Below the pieces are notes generated by a model. The model saw nothing but the letters and a program-made list of their open reading frames with translations. It did no database searches and was not told the origin of the DNA. Position numbers and translations under genes: made by a program. Below, one piece after another: positions 9,201-17,420 of a stretch of DNA of 64,000 nt. The DNA comes from VBOC01 sp964512655 (GTDB lineage Bacteria; Bacteroidota; Ignavibacteria; UBA10030; SZUA-254). Positions within the stretch are counted from its first letter, which is position 1, and the number at the start of each line of letters is the position of its first letter. Location of the stretch: NCBI GenBank assembly GCA_964512655.1, contig CAZEJT010000006.1, positions 112,355 to 176,354 of the forward strand, written 5' to 3'.

Positions 9201-11001
9201 GACGATAACGATCGGGGGAACTCAGTCGCGGACGTTTCTAAACGCGCCGGTCGACGGCCCTGCGTCCGCGTTTTATAACCTTGAGCTCGGCGGCGGCATC
9301 ACGACGTCTACGGGGAACATCGTGGTGACGAACCAGCTGACGCTTCACGGGACGCTCGATCCCCGGCTCAAAGACACCATCGCGATCACCAGCAACAGCC
9401 CCGACGCCATCGCGGACACGGGATCGATCACGCGAGGAACCGTGTCCCGGGCGATCGCACAGGGGGACACCGCTCCCTACCGCTTCCAGACCCCGTCCAC
9501 ATTCCTGAAATTCGACGGGACCGGTTCGTACCCGGGCGCATTGGCGTTGACTCTCCTCCCTGACACGGTGCCGACCTCGTTCCAGCTCAACTGGAAGGTT
9601 GTCCCGGGTGTCGCCGACACGGCGAATAACACGGTGAACGGCGACCAGGTCGTGCGAACTACCAGGTTTGCGATCGGAGACGAAAACAATAACCCCCCGG
9701 GATCCGGAACGCCCGTCATCGGGCGTGAGTTTGCCCTCAAGAGCACGGGAGGAGGCGGAACTGCCGCCGCGGCGATTCAGCTTGAGTACAACCAGTCAGA
9801 AGTGCCGGGTTCCAAAGCCGAGACGCCGCTGCACATCCTGATCGGTCCATACGTTTCCGACTCTGTGAGGCCGCTCTGGAACATGGTCTCTTTGCCGCTC
9901 GTCCCCTCAGACGGAACGAAGGATTCTCTCTTCCCCGGCTCGACAACTCCGGCGTTTTCATATCAGGGTTCTTACAACGCCAACCCGACCCTCAGTCTCG
10001 GACAGGGTTACTGGCTGAGGATGAGCTCCGCACGCCTCATTACAATCTTTGGAGCCGACGTCGAGAATGACACGCTGCCTCTGACGGCCGGCTGGAATCT
10101 GATCGGAGGCCTGAGTTTCCCCGTGGGAGTCAAATCCGTCACGACGCTGCCTCCGTCCCAGATCTCAAGCCGCTTCTTCGGTTACACCGGCGGTTATACC
10201 CCCGCCGACAGCCTGAGACCCATGCACGGATACTGGGTCAAGGTAAAATCGGATTGCGGACTGGCATTATCGACGGCCGGCTACGCCGCGAAGACGGCCG
10301 GAGGTCCCTCGATTCTCAAACAGCTCAGCAGGCTAATCCTGACGGACGCGAGCGGCGGCGAGCAGGCGCTCTACTTCGGCGCGAGCCGGGATATCGACGT
10401 GCGGCAATATGAGCTCCCCCCGGCTCCGCCGGAAGGTGTGTTCGATGCACGATACTCCACGCAGCGGATGCTTGAGCTGGTTGAGAGAGGATCAGCGAGG
10501 GAGATACCGATTCTCATCTCCTCGGCGGTGTTCCCGATGAGGATCCGGTGGTCTCTCGGGGAACAGGACGGCATCGAGGCAAGCCTCGTCATTGACGGAA
10601 AGGCGCTTCCGATCGAACGAACGGGAGAGGTGAGAATCGAAAACGCCCCGGCGAGCATCCGGCTCCGCATCTACGGCGGCGCTTCCCCGGCTGAAACGCC
10701 GAGGGCATTCGCGCTCATGCAGAATTACCCGAATCCCTTCAATCCGTCCACGACCATCAGGTTCGAAATGCCGGTCGAGAGCCGCGTTTCGCTGAAAATC
10801 TACAACGTGATGGGACAGGAGATCAGGACGCTGATCGACGGGGTGCTCGGAGTGGGCAGGGGCGAAGCGGAGTGGAACTCTCTGAATAGCGGGGGAGCGG
10901 CGGTGTCGAGCGGAGTGTACTTCTACCGGATCAATGCAGTCGGCACGGCGGATCCGTCGAAGACATTCACCCGCGTGAAGAAAATGATGCTGCTCCGGTA
11001 A
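6226..11001 (+). CDS. large T9SS-sorted multidomain surface/secreted protein
   Basis: A 1591-residue exported protein. A signal peptide (FPVFVTLFPTILSAQA) opens it. Next come a fibronectin III-like stretch (about residues 225-315), eight tandem repeats of about 52 residues (about 343-764) built on SDGAGGAIIAWQD and DIYAQRV, and an SdrD-like collagen-binding B-type domain beginning with MFNDSNSNGVRDPNEPG (about 770-840). It continues with a beta-helix-like region starting at GGNWSDPSNWG. A double WN-(L/M)-(V/I)/GYW module lies at about 1215-1340. The T9SS type A sorting domain with QNYPNPFNPSTT is at the C-terminus. This architecture fits export across the outer membrane by the type IX system followed by surface attachment or release. 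No catalytic residues were recognised, so the biological target is unknown. Confidence 0.9.
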   Translation: MGARISAILRWAFPVFVTLFPTILSAQAPDSARWRFYIKLTDSVTGISSTAALGFHPRATLGIDDTLRGFTDHWTAADSAVVLEFPSPPLFFFEEIRINNGRQPLPNHGLIFNNIHPWTGPSMVDTFVVFMNGAQNHDGDSLYVYTHPQVLTWPSVLNSYADSIILRDVATGSTPGPYVRVDMLNQTQFTYRGNNYLDTISSTFTVDGFNKGFLIYVYHPKKDVGPQPVPIISPPNGATNRLLSETLQWTPISAPYYYKVQVSHSRSFADTMVADSGLFTSKSISGLAQGTWYYWRVIAASAYGVNYWPVPPDSFRTTAEWLDDPTVNNAICTSIHAQTGPTAVSDGAGGAIVCWTDLRNGSNTDIYARRVDASGVVQWTTNGVALSADSNNQEAPVMVSDGAGGAIIAWQDFRSGSNYDIYAQRVNSSGAVQWMGGGVPISSAAGDQSHPAIAGDGAGGAIITWQDHRGSDLDVYAQRVNAAGSVQWLSNGVPVSVATNDQALPAIVSDGAGGAVIAWQDLRGGSDFDMYSQRINASGSPQWLLNGVSVSAAASGQIKASITGDRSGGAIIAWQDQRSGGNHVYARRIDGSGTPRWTSDGVPISTASVSQYAPSLVGDGTGGAIIAFADYHCSGCGSNISAQRIDSGGTPQWTAGGIAVTASSDSADHLAMASDSAGGAIIAWSGFRPSSPGSGVDIYAQRVNRGGTLEWMAGGMGICKAGQNQATPTLVTDASEGGILAWSDPRTDASGDIYGQRILADGSLPRPGIIAGVMFNDSNSNGVRDPNEPGLAGWTVTLHSALGTPAITDAYGNFKFTNPAPGVHFIDEVLQDEWIQTYPRGQGAHTISFSYGDIVTGKKFGNVHAVTFTGSSGGNWSDPSNWGTSQTPGANDPVVIPPNTQVVVDNLTKDTILILRIQSGATLTFSDGVGPLTVAGNFSNDPGGTLSFPGGSAIPGRTGRNSPTPPYGTKATSGLVCNSDFVNKGSLHAGTSTITIGGTQSRTFLNAPVDGPASAFYNLELGGGITTSTGNIVVTNQLTLHGTLDPRLKDTIAITSNSPDAIADTGSITRGTVSRAIAQGDTAPYRFQTPSTFLKFDGTGSYPGALALTLLPDTVPTSFQLNWKVVPGVADTANNTVNGDQVVRTTRFAIGDENNNPPGSGTPVIGREFALKSTGGGGTAAAAIQLEYNQSEVPGSKAETPLHILIGPYVSDSVRPLWNMVSLPLVPSDGTKDSLFPGSTTPAFSYQGSYNANPTLSLGQGYWLRMSSARLITIFGADVENDTLPLTAGWNLIGGLSFPVGVKSVTTLPPSQISSRFFGYTGGYTPADSLRPMHGYWVKVKSDCGLALSTAGYAAKTAGGPSILKQLSRLILTDASGGEQALYFGASRDIDVRQYELPPAPPEGVFDARYSTQRMLELVERGSAREIPILISSAVFPMRIRWSLGEQDGIEASLVIDGKALPIERTGEVRIENAPASIRLRIYGGASPAETPRAFALMQNYPNPFNPSTTIRFEMPVESRVSLKIYNVMGQEIRTLIDGVLGVGRGEAEWNSLNSGGAAVSSGVYFYRINAVGTADPSKTFTRVKKMMLLR
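7250..8518 (+). repeat. eight tandem ~52-residue repeats inside the T9SS protein
   Basis: Each unit has the pattern (S/G)DGAGGAIIAWQD, R-GS, DIYAQRV, G-QW, GV-S. Units begin near 7258, 7420, 7588, 7750, 7915, 8086, 8248 and 8428. The later copies (6-8) are more diverged. The number and strand-turn pattern would suit an eight-bladed beta-propeller; this fold is inference. Confidence 0.75.
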
Positions 11002-11041
11002 AAGGGTTCCGCCGGGACAGCCGGAGAGTTGACCCCCCGGG

Positions 11042-13138
11042 TTAGAACGCCGCGAGCTTGAGCGCGGCCTGCAGAATGTCGTCCTCCTGGATGAGGACGG
11101 CATGCTCGAGGATCCGCGAAAACGGTACCGGCGAATGCTTCGACGCCACGCGCATGGGTGGCGCGTCGAGGAACTTGAACGCGTGCTCGGCAACGAGCGA
11201 GGCAACCTCTCCTCCGAAACCGCCGAACTGAGGGTGCTCGTGCGCCACCAGAAGCCGTCCGGTTTTCCTCACCGTATGCAGAATCGCGTCCTTGTCGAGG
11301 GGATTGATCGTGCGCAGATCCACGACCTCGGCGCTGACTCCGTGATCGTCCGCGAGCTTACTCGCCACCCGAAGCGCGTAGTGCACCGGAGTTCCCCACG
11401 CAACGATTGAAAGATCCGATCCCTCTCTCCGCACGCGGGCTTTTCCGAACGGCACAATGTGAGAGGCCGAGGGCCTCGGGCTCTTGGCGAAGAACTGGTT
11501 GTAGAGGAACTTGTTTTCGATGTACGCCGTGAATCCCCGGCTCCGCATTGCCATCCGCATGAGCCCTACGGCGTCGTCCGCAAAGGAGGGCATGACGATC
11601 CGTATTCCCGGCATCGTTGCGAATGTGCCGTCCAGGCTCTGCGAGTGGTAGAGCCCTCCGCCGATGTACCCCCCCGAGGCAAGCCGCATGACGATGTTCG
11701 GCGCGAACTGGCCGTTCGTCCTGTAGTACTCGTGCGAGCACTCGATAATCTGCTCCATCGCCGGCCAGAGATAATCGGCGAACTGGGCCCCCTCTACCAC
11801 CACCCAGATGTCGTTGCGGTAGCGGACGAACCCGTTGGCCGTGCCGACGATGAAGTTCTCGGAGATCGGGGCATTGAAGATCCGGCTGTTGCCGAACTCC
11901 TGCAGCATTCCCTTGGTGACGTTGAAGACCCCGCCTTTGTCCTTCGACGCGACATCCTGTCCCCAGAGAAACGTGTTCTCGTTCCTGCGGAAGTCTTCCT
12001 TGAGCGTCTCGTTGATCGCCTCGCGCAGCGTCAGCGCGGGCGCATCTGCCGGCTGGGCCTTCGGGTCGTCCTCTTTGGGATGATCGAATCCGGGCGGCAT
12101 GACGTAGAGCGTGGCCGTTGCAGGATCGGGATCGGGCTCGGCCTCGACCCGGAGGGCGGTTTCTTCCACCGTCTGATTGTTGACGCTCTCGATCAGGTTG
12201 AGTTCCGCCTCGGTGCTGCCCCCTTTGGTGAGGAGGTAATTCCGGAACCGCTGGAGGGGATCGAACCGTTTCGCTTCCGCGATCTCTGCGGGCGAGCGGT
12301 ACGCCTCCTGCCTGTCGGAATTGCTGTGTGAATTGATGCGGACGCAGTCGGCGTGAATGATCGCCGGGCCGTCCCCGGCTTTCACGTAGTCGAGCGCGAT
12401 CTGCATTGCGCCCCAGCAGTCGAACACGTTCGTCCCGTCGCAGCTGACGATCTTCACGCTCTTGAAGCCTTCGAAATTCTTGGCGACGTTTTCGTTCGCG
12501 GACTCTTCGTTGATCGGGACGGAGATGCCGAACCTGTTGTTCTGGATGACGAAGACGACGGGGAGCATCTCCCTCGCCGCGCCGCTCACCGCTTCGTACA
12601 CAAACCCTTCCGACACGGCCGATTCTCCGAAACTGGCGAACGCGATCTCATCGCCGTTGTACTTCCTGATGGCCCGCGCGACGCCCGCGGCGTGGAGCGC
12701 GTGGTTGCCCGTGGCGGAGGAGACGTTCTGGATCCGGATCGAGGGCTTGGAGAGGTGGTTGCTCATGTGGCGCCCGCCGGAGCCCACATCCGATGGCTTC
12801 GAGAGGCCGTTCTCAATTATTTCCTGTACGGAGAGTCCGGCGGCAAGGCAGGTCATCAGGTCGCGGTAATAGGGGAAGAGGAAATCCTTTCCCTGCCGGA
12901 ACGAGAGCCCGAGGATCAGCTGAATCCCTTCGTGCCCCGCGCACGACGAATGGTACGACCAGCCCTTCGCCTGCCGCACGTACGTCGCGGCCCGCAGGTC
13001 GATGAGGCGTCCGAGGTGAAGCGTCTGATACCATCGTGCGAGGGTTTTGGGGTGGACGGAGATTCCTTTGTCCGAGAGGGGCTCGAGCGTTACGACTTCG
13101 CCCGCGGTTCCTGAATTGATCTCTTTGCCAGTCGCCAT
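11042..13138 (-). CDS. 2-oxoacid dehydrogenase E1, fused alpha and beta subunits
   Basis: Thiamine-diphosphate-dependent decarboxylase of the branched-chain 2-oxoacid/acetoin/pyruvate dehydrogenase type, with alpha (about residues 30-330) and beta (about 345-698) subunits in one chain. The alpha half has HSSCAGHEG and the TPP region ending in QNN (Asn200-Asn201). The beta half has GQDVASKDKGG, VEGAQFADYLWPA and the C-terminal VAHEHPQFGGFGGE. The usual metal-binding GDG is GES here (171-173), with correct 26-residue spacing to NN. I chose the ATG at 13138 because AAGGA precedes it by 5 bp. The frame stays open upstream, but that part is antisense to ymdB-folD. It is the only clear - strand gene here. 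E2 and E3 are not nearby, so the substrate is not resolved. Confidence 0.9.
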   Translation of the reverse strand: MATGKEINSGTAGEVVTLEPLSDKGISVHPKTLARWYQTLHLGRLIDLRAATYVRQAKGWSYHSSCAGHEGIQLILGLSFRQGKDFLFPYYRDLMTCLAAGLSVQEIIENGLSKPSDVGSGGRHMSNHLSKPSIRIQNVSSATGNHALHAAGVARAIRKYNGDEIAFASFGESAVSEGFVYEAVSGAAREMLPVVFVIQNNRFGISVPINEESANENVAKNFEGFKSVKIVSCDGTNVFDCWGAMQIALDYVKAGDGPAIIHADCVRINSHSNSDRQEAYRSPAEIAEAKRFDPLQRFRNYLLTKGGSTEAELNLIESVNNQTVEETALRVEAEPDPDPATATLYVMPPGFDHPKEDDPKAQPADAPALTLREAINETLKEDFRRNENTFLWGQDVASKDKGGVFNVTKGMLQEFGNSRIFNAPISENFIVGTANGFVRYRNDIWVVVEGAQFADYLWPAMEQIIECSHEYYRTNGQFAPNIVMRLASGGYIGGGLYHSQSLDGTFATMPGIRIVMPSFADDAVGLMRMAMRSRGFTAYIENKFLYNQFFAKSPRPSASHIVPFGKARVRREGSDLSIVAWGTPVHYALRVASKLADDHGVSAEVVDLRTINPLDKDAILHTVRKTGRLLVAHEHPQFGGFGGEVASLVAEHAFKFLDAPPMRVASKHSPVPFSRILEHAVLIQEDDILQAALKLAAF

Positions 13139-13175
13139 TCGTTCCTTGTCAAATTGTTTCACATTCGCGCGGTAA

Positions 13176-13203
13176 AAGATACCAATATTTCTTGTTAACT
13201 CAA
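13176..13203 (-). promoter_or_regulatory. promoter for the E1 gene
   Basis: On the - strand TTGAGT (13203-13198), a 16-bp spacer and TATCTT (13181-13176), about 40 nt upstream of the start codon. It lies back to back with the -10-like box of ymdB. Confidence 0.5.
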
Positions 13204-13210
13204 ATTTTGC

Positions 13211-13216
13211 TATATT
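13211..13216 (+). promoter_or_regulatory. possible -10 box of ymdB
   Basis: TATATT ends 12 bp before the ATG at 13229 and no good -35 is present. If used, the transcript would begin only about six bases before the start codon, that is nearly leaderless, which matches the lack of a Shine-Dalgarno sequence there. Confidence 0.35.
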
Positions 13217-13228
13217 TTGTCGCCTCCC

Positions 13229-14026
13229 ATGTCGCAGAAAATCCTGAACATACTTTTCATCGGCGATATCGTCGGCAAGCCCGGACTCGATCTCACCGAA
13301 TCTCTCATCAAGAGTTACGTTCAGAAATACGAAATCGACTTCGTCGTCGCGAACGGGGAGAACCTCGTCGAGGGAAAAGGAATCAACGAAGAGTATGCAC
13401 AGAGGGTGTTCGGGATCGGAGTGCACGTGATCACCGGAGGAAACCACCTCTGGGACAACTGGGGAGCAAGAAAGCTCCTTGCCGCCAACCGCAACGTCCT
13501 CCGTCCTCTCAACTACCCTTCGGAGAATCCCGGAAACGGCTTCATCGTCTTCGACCTCGGCGAAAAGGGAAAGGCCGGAGTCCTCAACCTCCAGGGCCGC
13601 GTCTACATGCAGCCTCTCGACTGTCCATTCAAGAAGGCCGACTGGGCGGTGGGAAAGATGCGGGAGCAGACCCCGGTGATCGTCGTCGACATGCACGCCG
13701 AGGCGACGGCGGAGAAGATGGCGCTCGGATGGCATCTCGACGGCAGGATCACAGCCCTCCTCGGAACCCACACGCATATCCGGACCGCGGACGCGCGCAT
13801 CCTCCCCCGCGGGACGGCGTACATCACAGATGTCGGGATGACAGGCCCCTATGATTCCGTCATCGGCCTGAAGACGGAGATTGCCATCAAGCGCTTCCTC
13901 CACCAGACGCCGTACAAGTACGAGCTTGCCTCGCACGATGTCCGTCTGAGCGGGGTGTACATACAGGCCGACACCGCCACCGGAAAGGCCCTCAAGATCG
14001 AGAGCTTTACGTACCCCGCATTCTGA
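13229..14026 (+). CDS. ymdB: YmdB-family metallophosphoesterase
   Basis: A 265-residue protein of the YmdB/TIGR00282 family. In Bacillus its namesake hydrolyses 2',3'-cyclic nucleotides and affects biofilm and sporulation choices. Metal-binding motifs seen are FIGDIVGKPG near the N-terminus, NGENLVEGKGI, TGGNHLWDN, DMHAEATAEK, and GTHTHIRTADARILP with the C-terminal YITDVGMTGPY. The ATG at 13229 gives the normal N-terminus MSQKILNILFIGD; an in-frame TTG at 13217 lies inside the -10-like box. folD follows after 4 bp, so the two are co-transcribed. Family certain, cellular role in this organism unknown. Confidence 0.93.
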   Translation: MSQKILNILFIGDIVGKPGLDLTESLIKSYVQKYEIDFVVANGENLVEGKGINEEYAQRVFGIGVHVITGGNHLWDNWGARKLLAANRNVLRPLNYPSENPGNGFIVFDLGEKGKAGVLNLQGRVYMQPLDCPFKKADWAVGKMREQTPVIVVDMHAEATAEKMALGWHLDGRITALLGTHTHIRTADARILPRGTAYITDVGMTGPYDSVIGLKTEIAIKRFLHQTPYKYELASHDVRLSGVYIQADTATGKALKIESFTYPAF

Positions 14027-14030
14027 GCCC

Positions 14031-14921
14031 GTGCCGGCGAAATTGATAGACGGGAAGGCGGTCGCCGCCGAAATCAAGCGCGAGGTCAAACTAGAAACGG
14101 ATAAACTGAAGAAGTCCCGGGGCATCACCCCGGGATTGGCGTTTATCCTCGTGGGAGACAACCCCGCGTCCCAGTCGTACGTGGCGATGAAAGGAAAGGG
14201 ATGCGAGGAAATGGGGTTTTATTCCGTCACTGAGAGGCTCCCCGCAGACACCCCCGAGCCCGTGCTTCTCGAATTCATCCGCCGATTCAACGCCGACCCC
14301 CGCATCCACGGAATCCTCGTCCAGCTTCCTCTGCCGAAGCAGATCCGGGAGGAGAGGGTCCTCAACGCGATCGACTACCGGAAGGACGTCGACGGGTTTC
14401 ATCCCGTCAACGTGGGCCGGCTCGTGATCGGGCAGGAGTGCCTCAAGCCCTGCACGCCCCTCGGCGTCCAGGAGCTGCTGATCAGAAGCGGGAACGATCC
14501 CGCTGGCAAGCATGTCGTCATCGTAGGGAGGAGTTCCATCGTCGGGAAGCCGCTTCTTAACATCCTCCTTCAGAAGAAGGCGGGAGCAAACGCGGTCGTG
14601 ACGATCGCCCACACGGGAGCGGAAGACATCTCTCTGTACACGCGTCAAGCAGATATCGTGGTGGCGGCGATGGGACGCGCCGAGTTCATCACGGGCGAGA
14701 TGATCAGGCGAGGCGCGGTCGTCATCGACGTGGGAATCAACCGTGTCACCGACCCCACGACCAAATCGGGCTACAGACTCGTCGGCGACGTGCATTTCTC
14801 GTCAGCTTCCGAAGTCGCCTCCGCCATCACTCCCGTCCCCGGAGGAGTCGGCCCGATGACGATCGCGCTGCTTCTCCGGAATACCCTCCTCGCAGCCTCC
14901 GGCGGAATCTACGCCGACTGA
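14031..14921 (+). CDS. folD: bifunctional methylenetetrahydrofolate dehydrogenase/methenyltetrahydrofolate cyclohydrolase
   Basis: Interconverts 5,10-methylene-, methenyl- and 10-formyl-tetrahydrofolate in one-carbon metabolism. The 296-residue protein has SYVAMKGKGCEEMG with the catalytic Tyr and Lys of the YxxxK motif, QLPLPKQI, DVDGFHPVN, the NADP loop GRSSIVGKPL, and the terminal signature PVPGGVGPMTIALL. The start is GTG at 14031, four bases after the ymdB stop; no other start fits the N-terminus. The tight spacing implies translational coupling with ymdB. Confidence 0.96.
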   Translation: MPAKLIDGKAVAAEIKREVKLETDKLKKSRGITPGLAFILVGDNPASQSYVAMKGKGCEEMGFYSVTERLPADTPEPVLLEFIRRFNADPRIHGILVQLPLPKQIREERVLNAIDYRKDVDGFHPVNVGRLVIGQECLKPCTPLGVQELLIRSGNDPAGKHVVIVGRSSIVGKPLLNILLQKKAGANAVVTIAHTGAEDISLYTRQADIVVAAMGRAEFITGEMIRRGAVVIDVGINRVTDPTTKSGYRLVGDVHFSSASEVASAITPVPGGVGPMTIALLLRNTLLAASGGIYAD

Positions 14922-14954
14922 TCAGCTACGATCGAATCCGGTCGACGAGATTCG

Positions 14955-14977
14955 GTAGCCGCGGCCTTCAGGCCGCG
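14955..14977 (+). repeat. REP-like palindrome, GTAG-headed
   Basis: GTAG at 14955-14958, CGCGGCC, loop TTCA, GGCCGCG, in the 266-bp gap after folD. The stem sequence differs from the CGCCGGC type, but the layout is the same. Confidence 0.75.
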
Positions 14978-15187
14978 TGTCCTTAAGGGTGCGCACGCAC
15001 GAATTACGGGCTCCCGCAGTAGCGGCTCTTCATCCTCCACACTGAGTTTTATCTCCATCATTCCCCCGAATGGATCGGAAGGCCGTTGAGGACATTGAAC
15101 AAAACGGCATTCCGGGGATTAAACTACTGAGGGGGTTGTAAAATGCAAGGCAACTGCCTCTCGAGAATCTCAAAGGGAGATCCACCC

Positions 15188-16474
15188 ATGAATGCGACAC
15201 GCCTTGTAATGACGCTTCTCCTTCTGATTACTCTGTGGGTATGGGGCTGCCCCAACAGGCCGACGGAGGTGGAGCGCCCAGAGAAAATCCTCAGCCTGAG
15301 GGAAGTGTGGTACGACAGCGCTACCTACGCAAAGCTGGCCCAGCTGTGGAAGAAGTACAACGATGTTTATCCTTCCGAAGACGCATACGCGAACTGGATG
15401 TATGCGGCACGCTACGCCGATGATGCTGATTATAAGTCGCTGCTATCGAAGGGCCTCGATGAATACCCTTCCAATCCGACCTTGCTTTATCTGAACGGGA
15501 TGGTCAAGCAGAGCTGGGAGAAGAACAACCTGGAAGGCCTCCAGCTTATGGAGAAGGCTGCCGCTCTCGATCAGTATTACATGGATCCATGGTTTGGGCT
15601 GGCGGTTTCCTATCTCGCCCTCGGTGATCAGGAAAGAGCGAACGGTGCGTTTCGTCGGCTCATGGGGAGCGGCGTGATTGACGACGCGATAATGGATTAC
15701 TCGTACAATATGCTCGCGGGCCTGGAGCCGAATGCGATCCTTATTACCAACGGGGACAACGATACCTACCCCGGATGGATTCTGACGCGGACAGTGAGAT
15801 ACCGGCCCGATGTAACGATAGTGAACCGGAGCCTTCTCAACACCGATTGGTATCCTTCGGAAATCGTAGTAGAAGGGGCACCGCCATTCATCACGAAGAG
15901 CGGCATGGACAGTCTGAATTCCGAGATGGCCTCGGATATCAAAAAGGTGAGAAGCGGCGAGATTCCGGCGAGCAAGTTTGCGGCCATTGGAGACAGGCTT
16001 ATCCCCCGATTGATCGAGGCTGCCCAAGTGGCCGGCCGTCCCGTCTATTTTGCGAGCACACTCCAATCCAACGAAATGGTAGATCGATTCAGAAGCCGGG
16101 GAAGAAATCTCGGCCTCGTTACGATTGTCACGCCCTCCACGTTGTCTTACGCGGTCGAACTGCAGCATCTCATCCGGGCATGGGGAACGGAATTTCGCTC
16201 GGGAGGGCTCGACAGTTGGCAACTGCATGCCGCCAAGCAGAGCCGGGCGAGCCTTCTCCTCGTGAGAAACTACGCCCCAGCACTCCGGAATCTCAAGGAC
16301 GGGATCAAAACGGCGTCTCCGGATGCCCGCCTCGCTCTCTTTCGATTCTACCGGGACCATTTTTTCGACTTTGTCCCCAAAGAGAGCCTGCAGGAAACGA
16401 ACAGCATCTGGTGCGGCACGAACGGCCCCGCGGAGATATCGGAATGGTGTAAGAGGCAGGGCTTGCCCAAGTGA
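15188..16474 (+). CDS. lipoprotein related to the soluble domain of DUF2723 proteins
   Basis: A predicted outer- or inner-membrane lipoprotein of 428 residues. A hydrophobic signal (MTLLLLITLWVWG) ends at a lipobox Cys at residue 21 from the ATG at 15188. A second in-frame ATG at 15143 also has a G-rich ribosome site but would add 15 polar residues before the signal. Residues about 60-160 look like tetratricopeptide helices. The stretch ITNGDNDTYPGWIL followed by RPDVTIVNRSLLNTDWYP closely resembles the soluble region of Bacteroidota DUF2723 (TMEM260-like glycosyltransferase) proteins, but the membrane part of those proteins is absent. Its stop overlaps the sigma-factor start by 4 bp, so it belongs to that operon. 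Confidence 0.75.
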   Translation: MNATRLVMTLLLLITLWVWGCPNRPTEVERPEKILSLREVWYDSATYAKLAQLWKKYNDVYPSEDAYANWMYAARYADDADYKSLLSKGLDEYPSNPTLLYLNGMVKQSWEKNNLEGLQLMEKAAALDQYYMDPWFGLAVSYLALGDQERANGAFRRLMGSGVIDDAIMDYSYNMLAGLEPNAILITNGDNDTYPGWILTRTVRYRPDVTIVNRSLLNTDWYPSEIVVEGAPPFITKSGMDSLNSEMASDIKKVRSGEIPASKFAAIGDRLIPRLIEAAQVAGRPVYFASTLQSNEMVDRFRSRGRNLGLVTIVTPSTLSYAVELQHLIRAWGTEFRSGGLDSWQLHAAKQSRASLLLVRNYAPALRNLKDGIKTASPDARLALFRFYRDHFFDFVPKESLQETNSIWCGTNGPAEISEWCKRQGLPK

Positions 16475-17007
16475 TCGAAGATTGGGAGTGTCTTGAACTG
16501 GCGCGCCGGGGGGACGATCATGCCTGGCGCGTCCTCTTTCGGCGACACTACGCCCCGCTGGTGAGGATGACCGCATGCATGACCGGCTCGCTGGATTCCG
16601 CCCATGACGTGGCGCAGGAGTCGTTTGTCCGCCTCCTGCGCGTCATGATCAGGGATCGGAGCGGGAGCTTCAAGGCATACCTGTCGACGATCGCGTACAG
16701 ACTCGCCCTCAAAGAGAGGAAGCGGCAACAGTCAGGACGAAGCCTCGATGGAGTGGATATTGCAGACAGCGCACCAGATCCTCTGCAGCAAGCGATACAG
16801 GACGAAACCGATCGACACATATTCCGCGCGATGCAGGGGTTACCGGTCGAGCAAAGAGAAATTCTGTCACTTCGCTGCTTCGGGGGCCTCAGCTATGAGC
16901 AGATCGCGAGCGTCGCAGGACTTCCCCTCGGAACTGTGAAATCGAGGATATTCTACGCCATTAAATCGTGCAGGGATAAACTTCGATCCGAAGGAGTATT
17001 TGCATGA
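16471..17007 (+). CDS. ECF-type RNA polymerase sigma factor
   Basis: A 178-residue sigma70-family extracytoplasmic-function sigma factor. Region 2 is seen as SAHDVAQESFVRLLRVM and region 4 as LSYEQIASVAGLPLGTVKSR, the helix-turn-helix that reads the -35 element. There is no region 3, as expected for ECF factors. It starts with GTG at 16471, overlapping the preceding lipoprotein stop (GTGA), and its own stop overlaps the anti-sigma start (ATGA at 17004). This makes a translationally coupled three-gene unit: lipoprotein, sigma, anti-sigma. The target regulon cannot be read from the window. Confidence 0.92.
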   Translation: MIEDWECLELARRGDDHAWRVLFRRHYAPLVRMTACMTGSLDSAHDVAQESFVRLLRVMIRDRSGSFKAYLSTIAYRLALKERKRQQSGRSLDGVDIADSAPDPLQQAIQDETDRHIFRAMQGLPVEQREILSLRCFGGLSYEQIASVAGLPLGTVKSRIFYAIKSCRDKLRSEGVFA

Positions 17008-17420
17008 ACCATATCGACAGCGACACGATATTGAAATTCATCCTTGAAACGCTCGACCCCGCTGATGAATCAGCTGTCAGGGGCCACTTGTCGGAGTGCG
17101 AGGCGTGCAGGGGGGAGTGCGAAAAGGTTCAGTCAGATGTTGAAAGATTCAGCACCATCCCCGTGCAGGTGGAAGAGGTTGAACCCCCTCGACTCCCGCT
17201 GAAAAGGCCATTGCTGGTCATGGCGTCGAGAGCGGCGGCCCTCCTCGCTGCGGGATTCCTCGCCGGATACATGTCAGCAGAATTATCGAGCCCCGTTCGG
17301 CCGCGCGGCATCCAGCAGCATTTGATACCGAGCCACGCATCCGTACCACCATCAGGCTACTTCTCTTGTGAAGCTGTGGACGTCGACCGATCGCGTCCAT
17401 TTAGATTCCGCGCGCCCTGA
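17004..17420 (+). CDS. membrane anti-sigma factor with zinc-finger domain
   Basis: A 138-residue partner of the upstream ECF factor. The N-terminal zinc-binding anti-sigma domain is clear: HLSECEACRGEC supplies H-x3-C-x2-C. One membrane segment follows (LLVMASRAAALLAAGFLAGYMSA, about residues 71-93), leaving a short periplasmic tail of about 45 residues. The last codons and the TGA stop lie inside a REP-like palindrome (17411-17433). The natural C-terminus may therefore have been cut or rewritten when the element inserted. Confidence 0.85.
   Translation: MNHIDSDTILKFILETLDPADESAVRGHLSECEACRGECEKVQSDVERFSTIPVQVEEVEPPRLPLKRPLLVMASRAAALLAAGFLAGYMSAELSSPVRPRGIQQHLIPSHASVPPSGYFSCEAVDVDRSRPFRFRAP

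Noticed and set aside
13139..14161. A long N-terminal extension of the E1 dehydrogenase on the - strand (total 1039 codons)
   Set aside because: It is antisense to ymdB and folD, shows no family similarity, and an ATG with a good ribosome site at 13138 gives the normal N-terminus.
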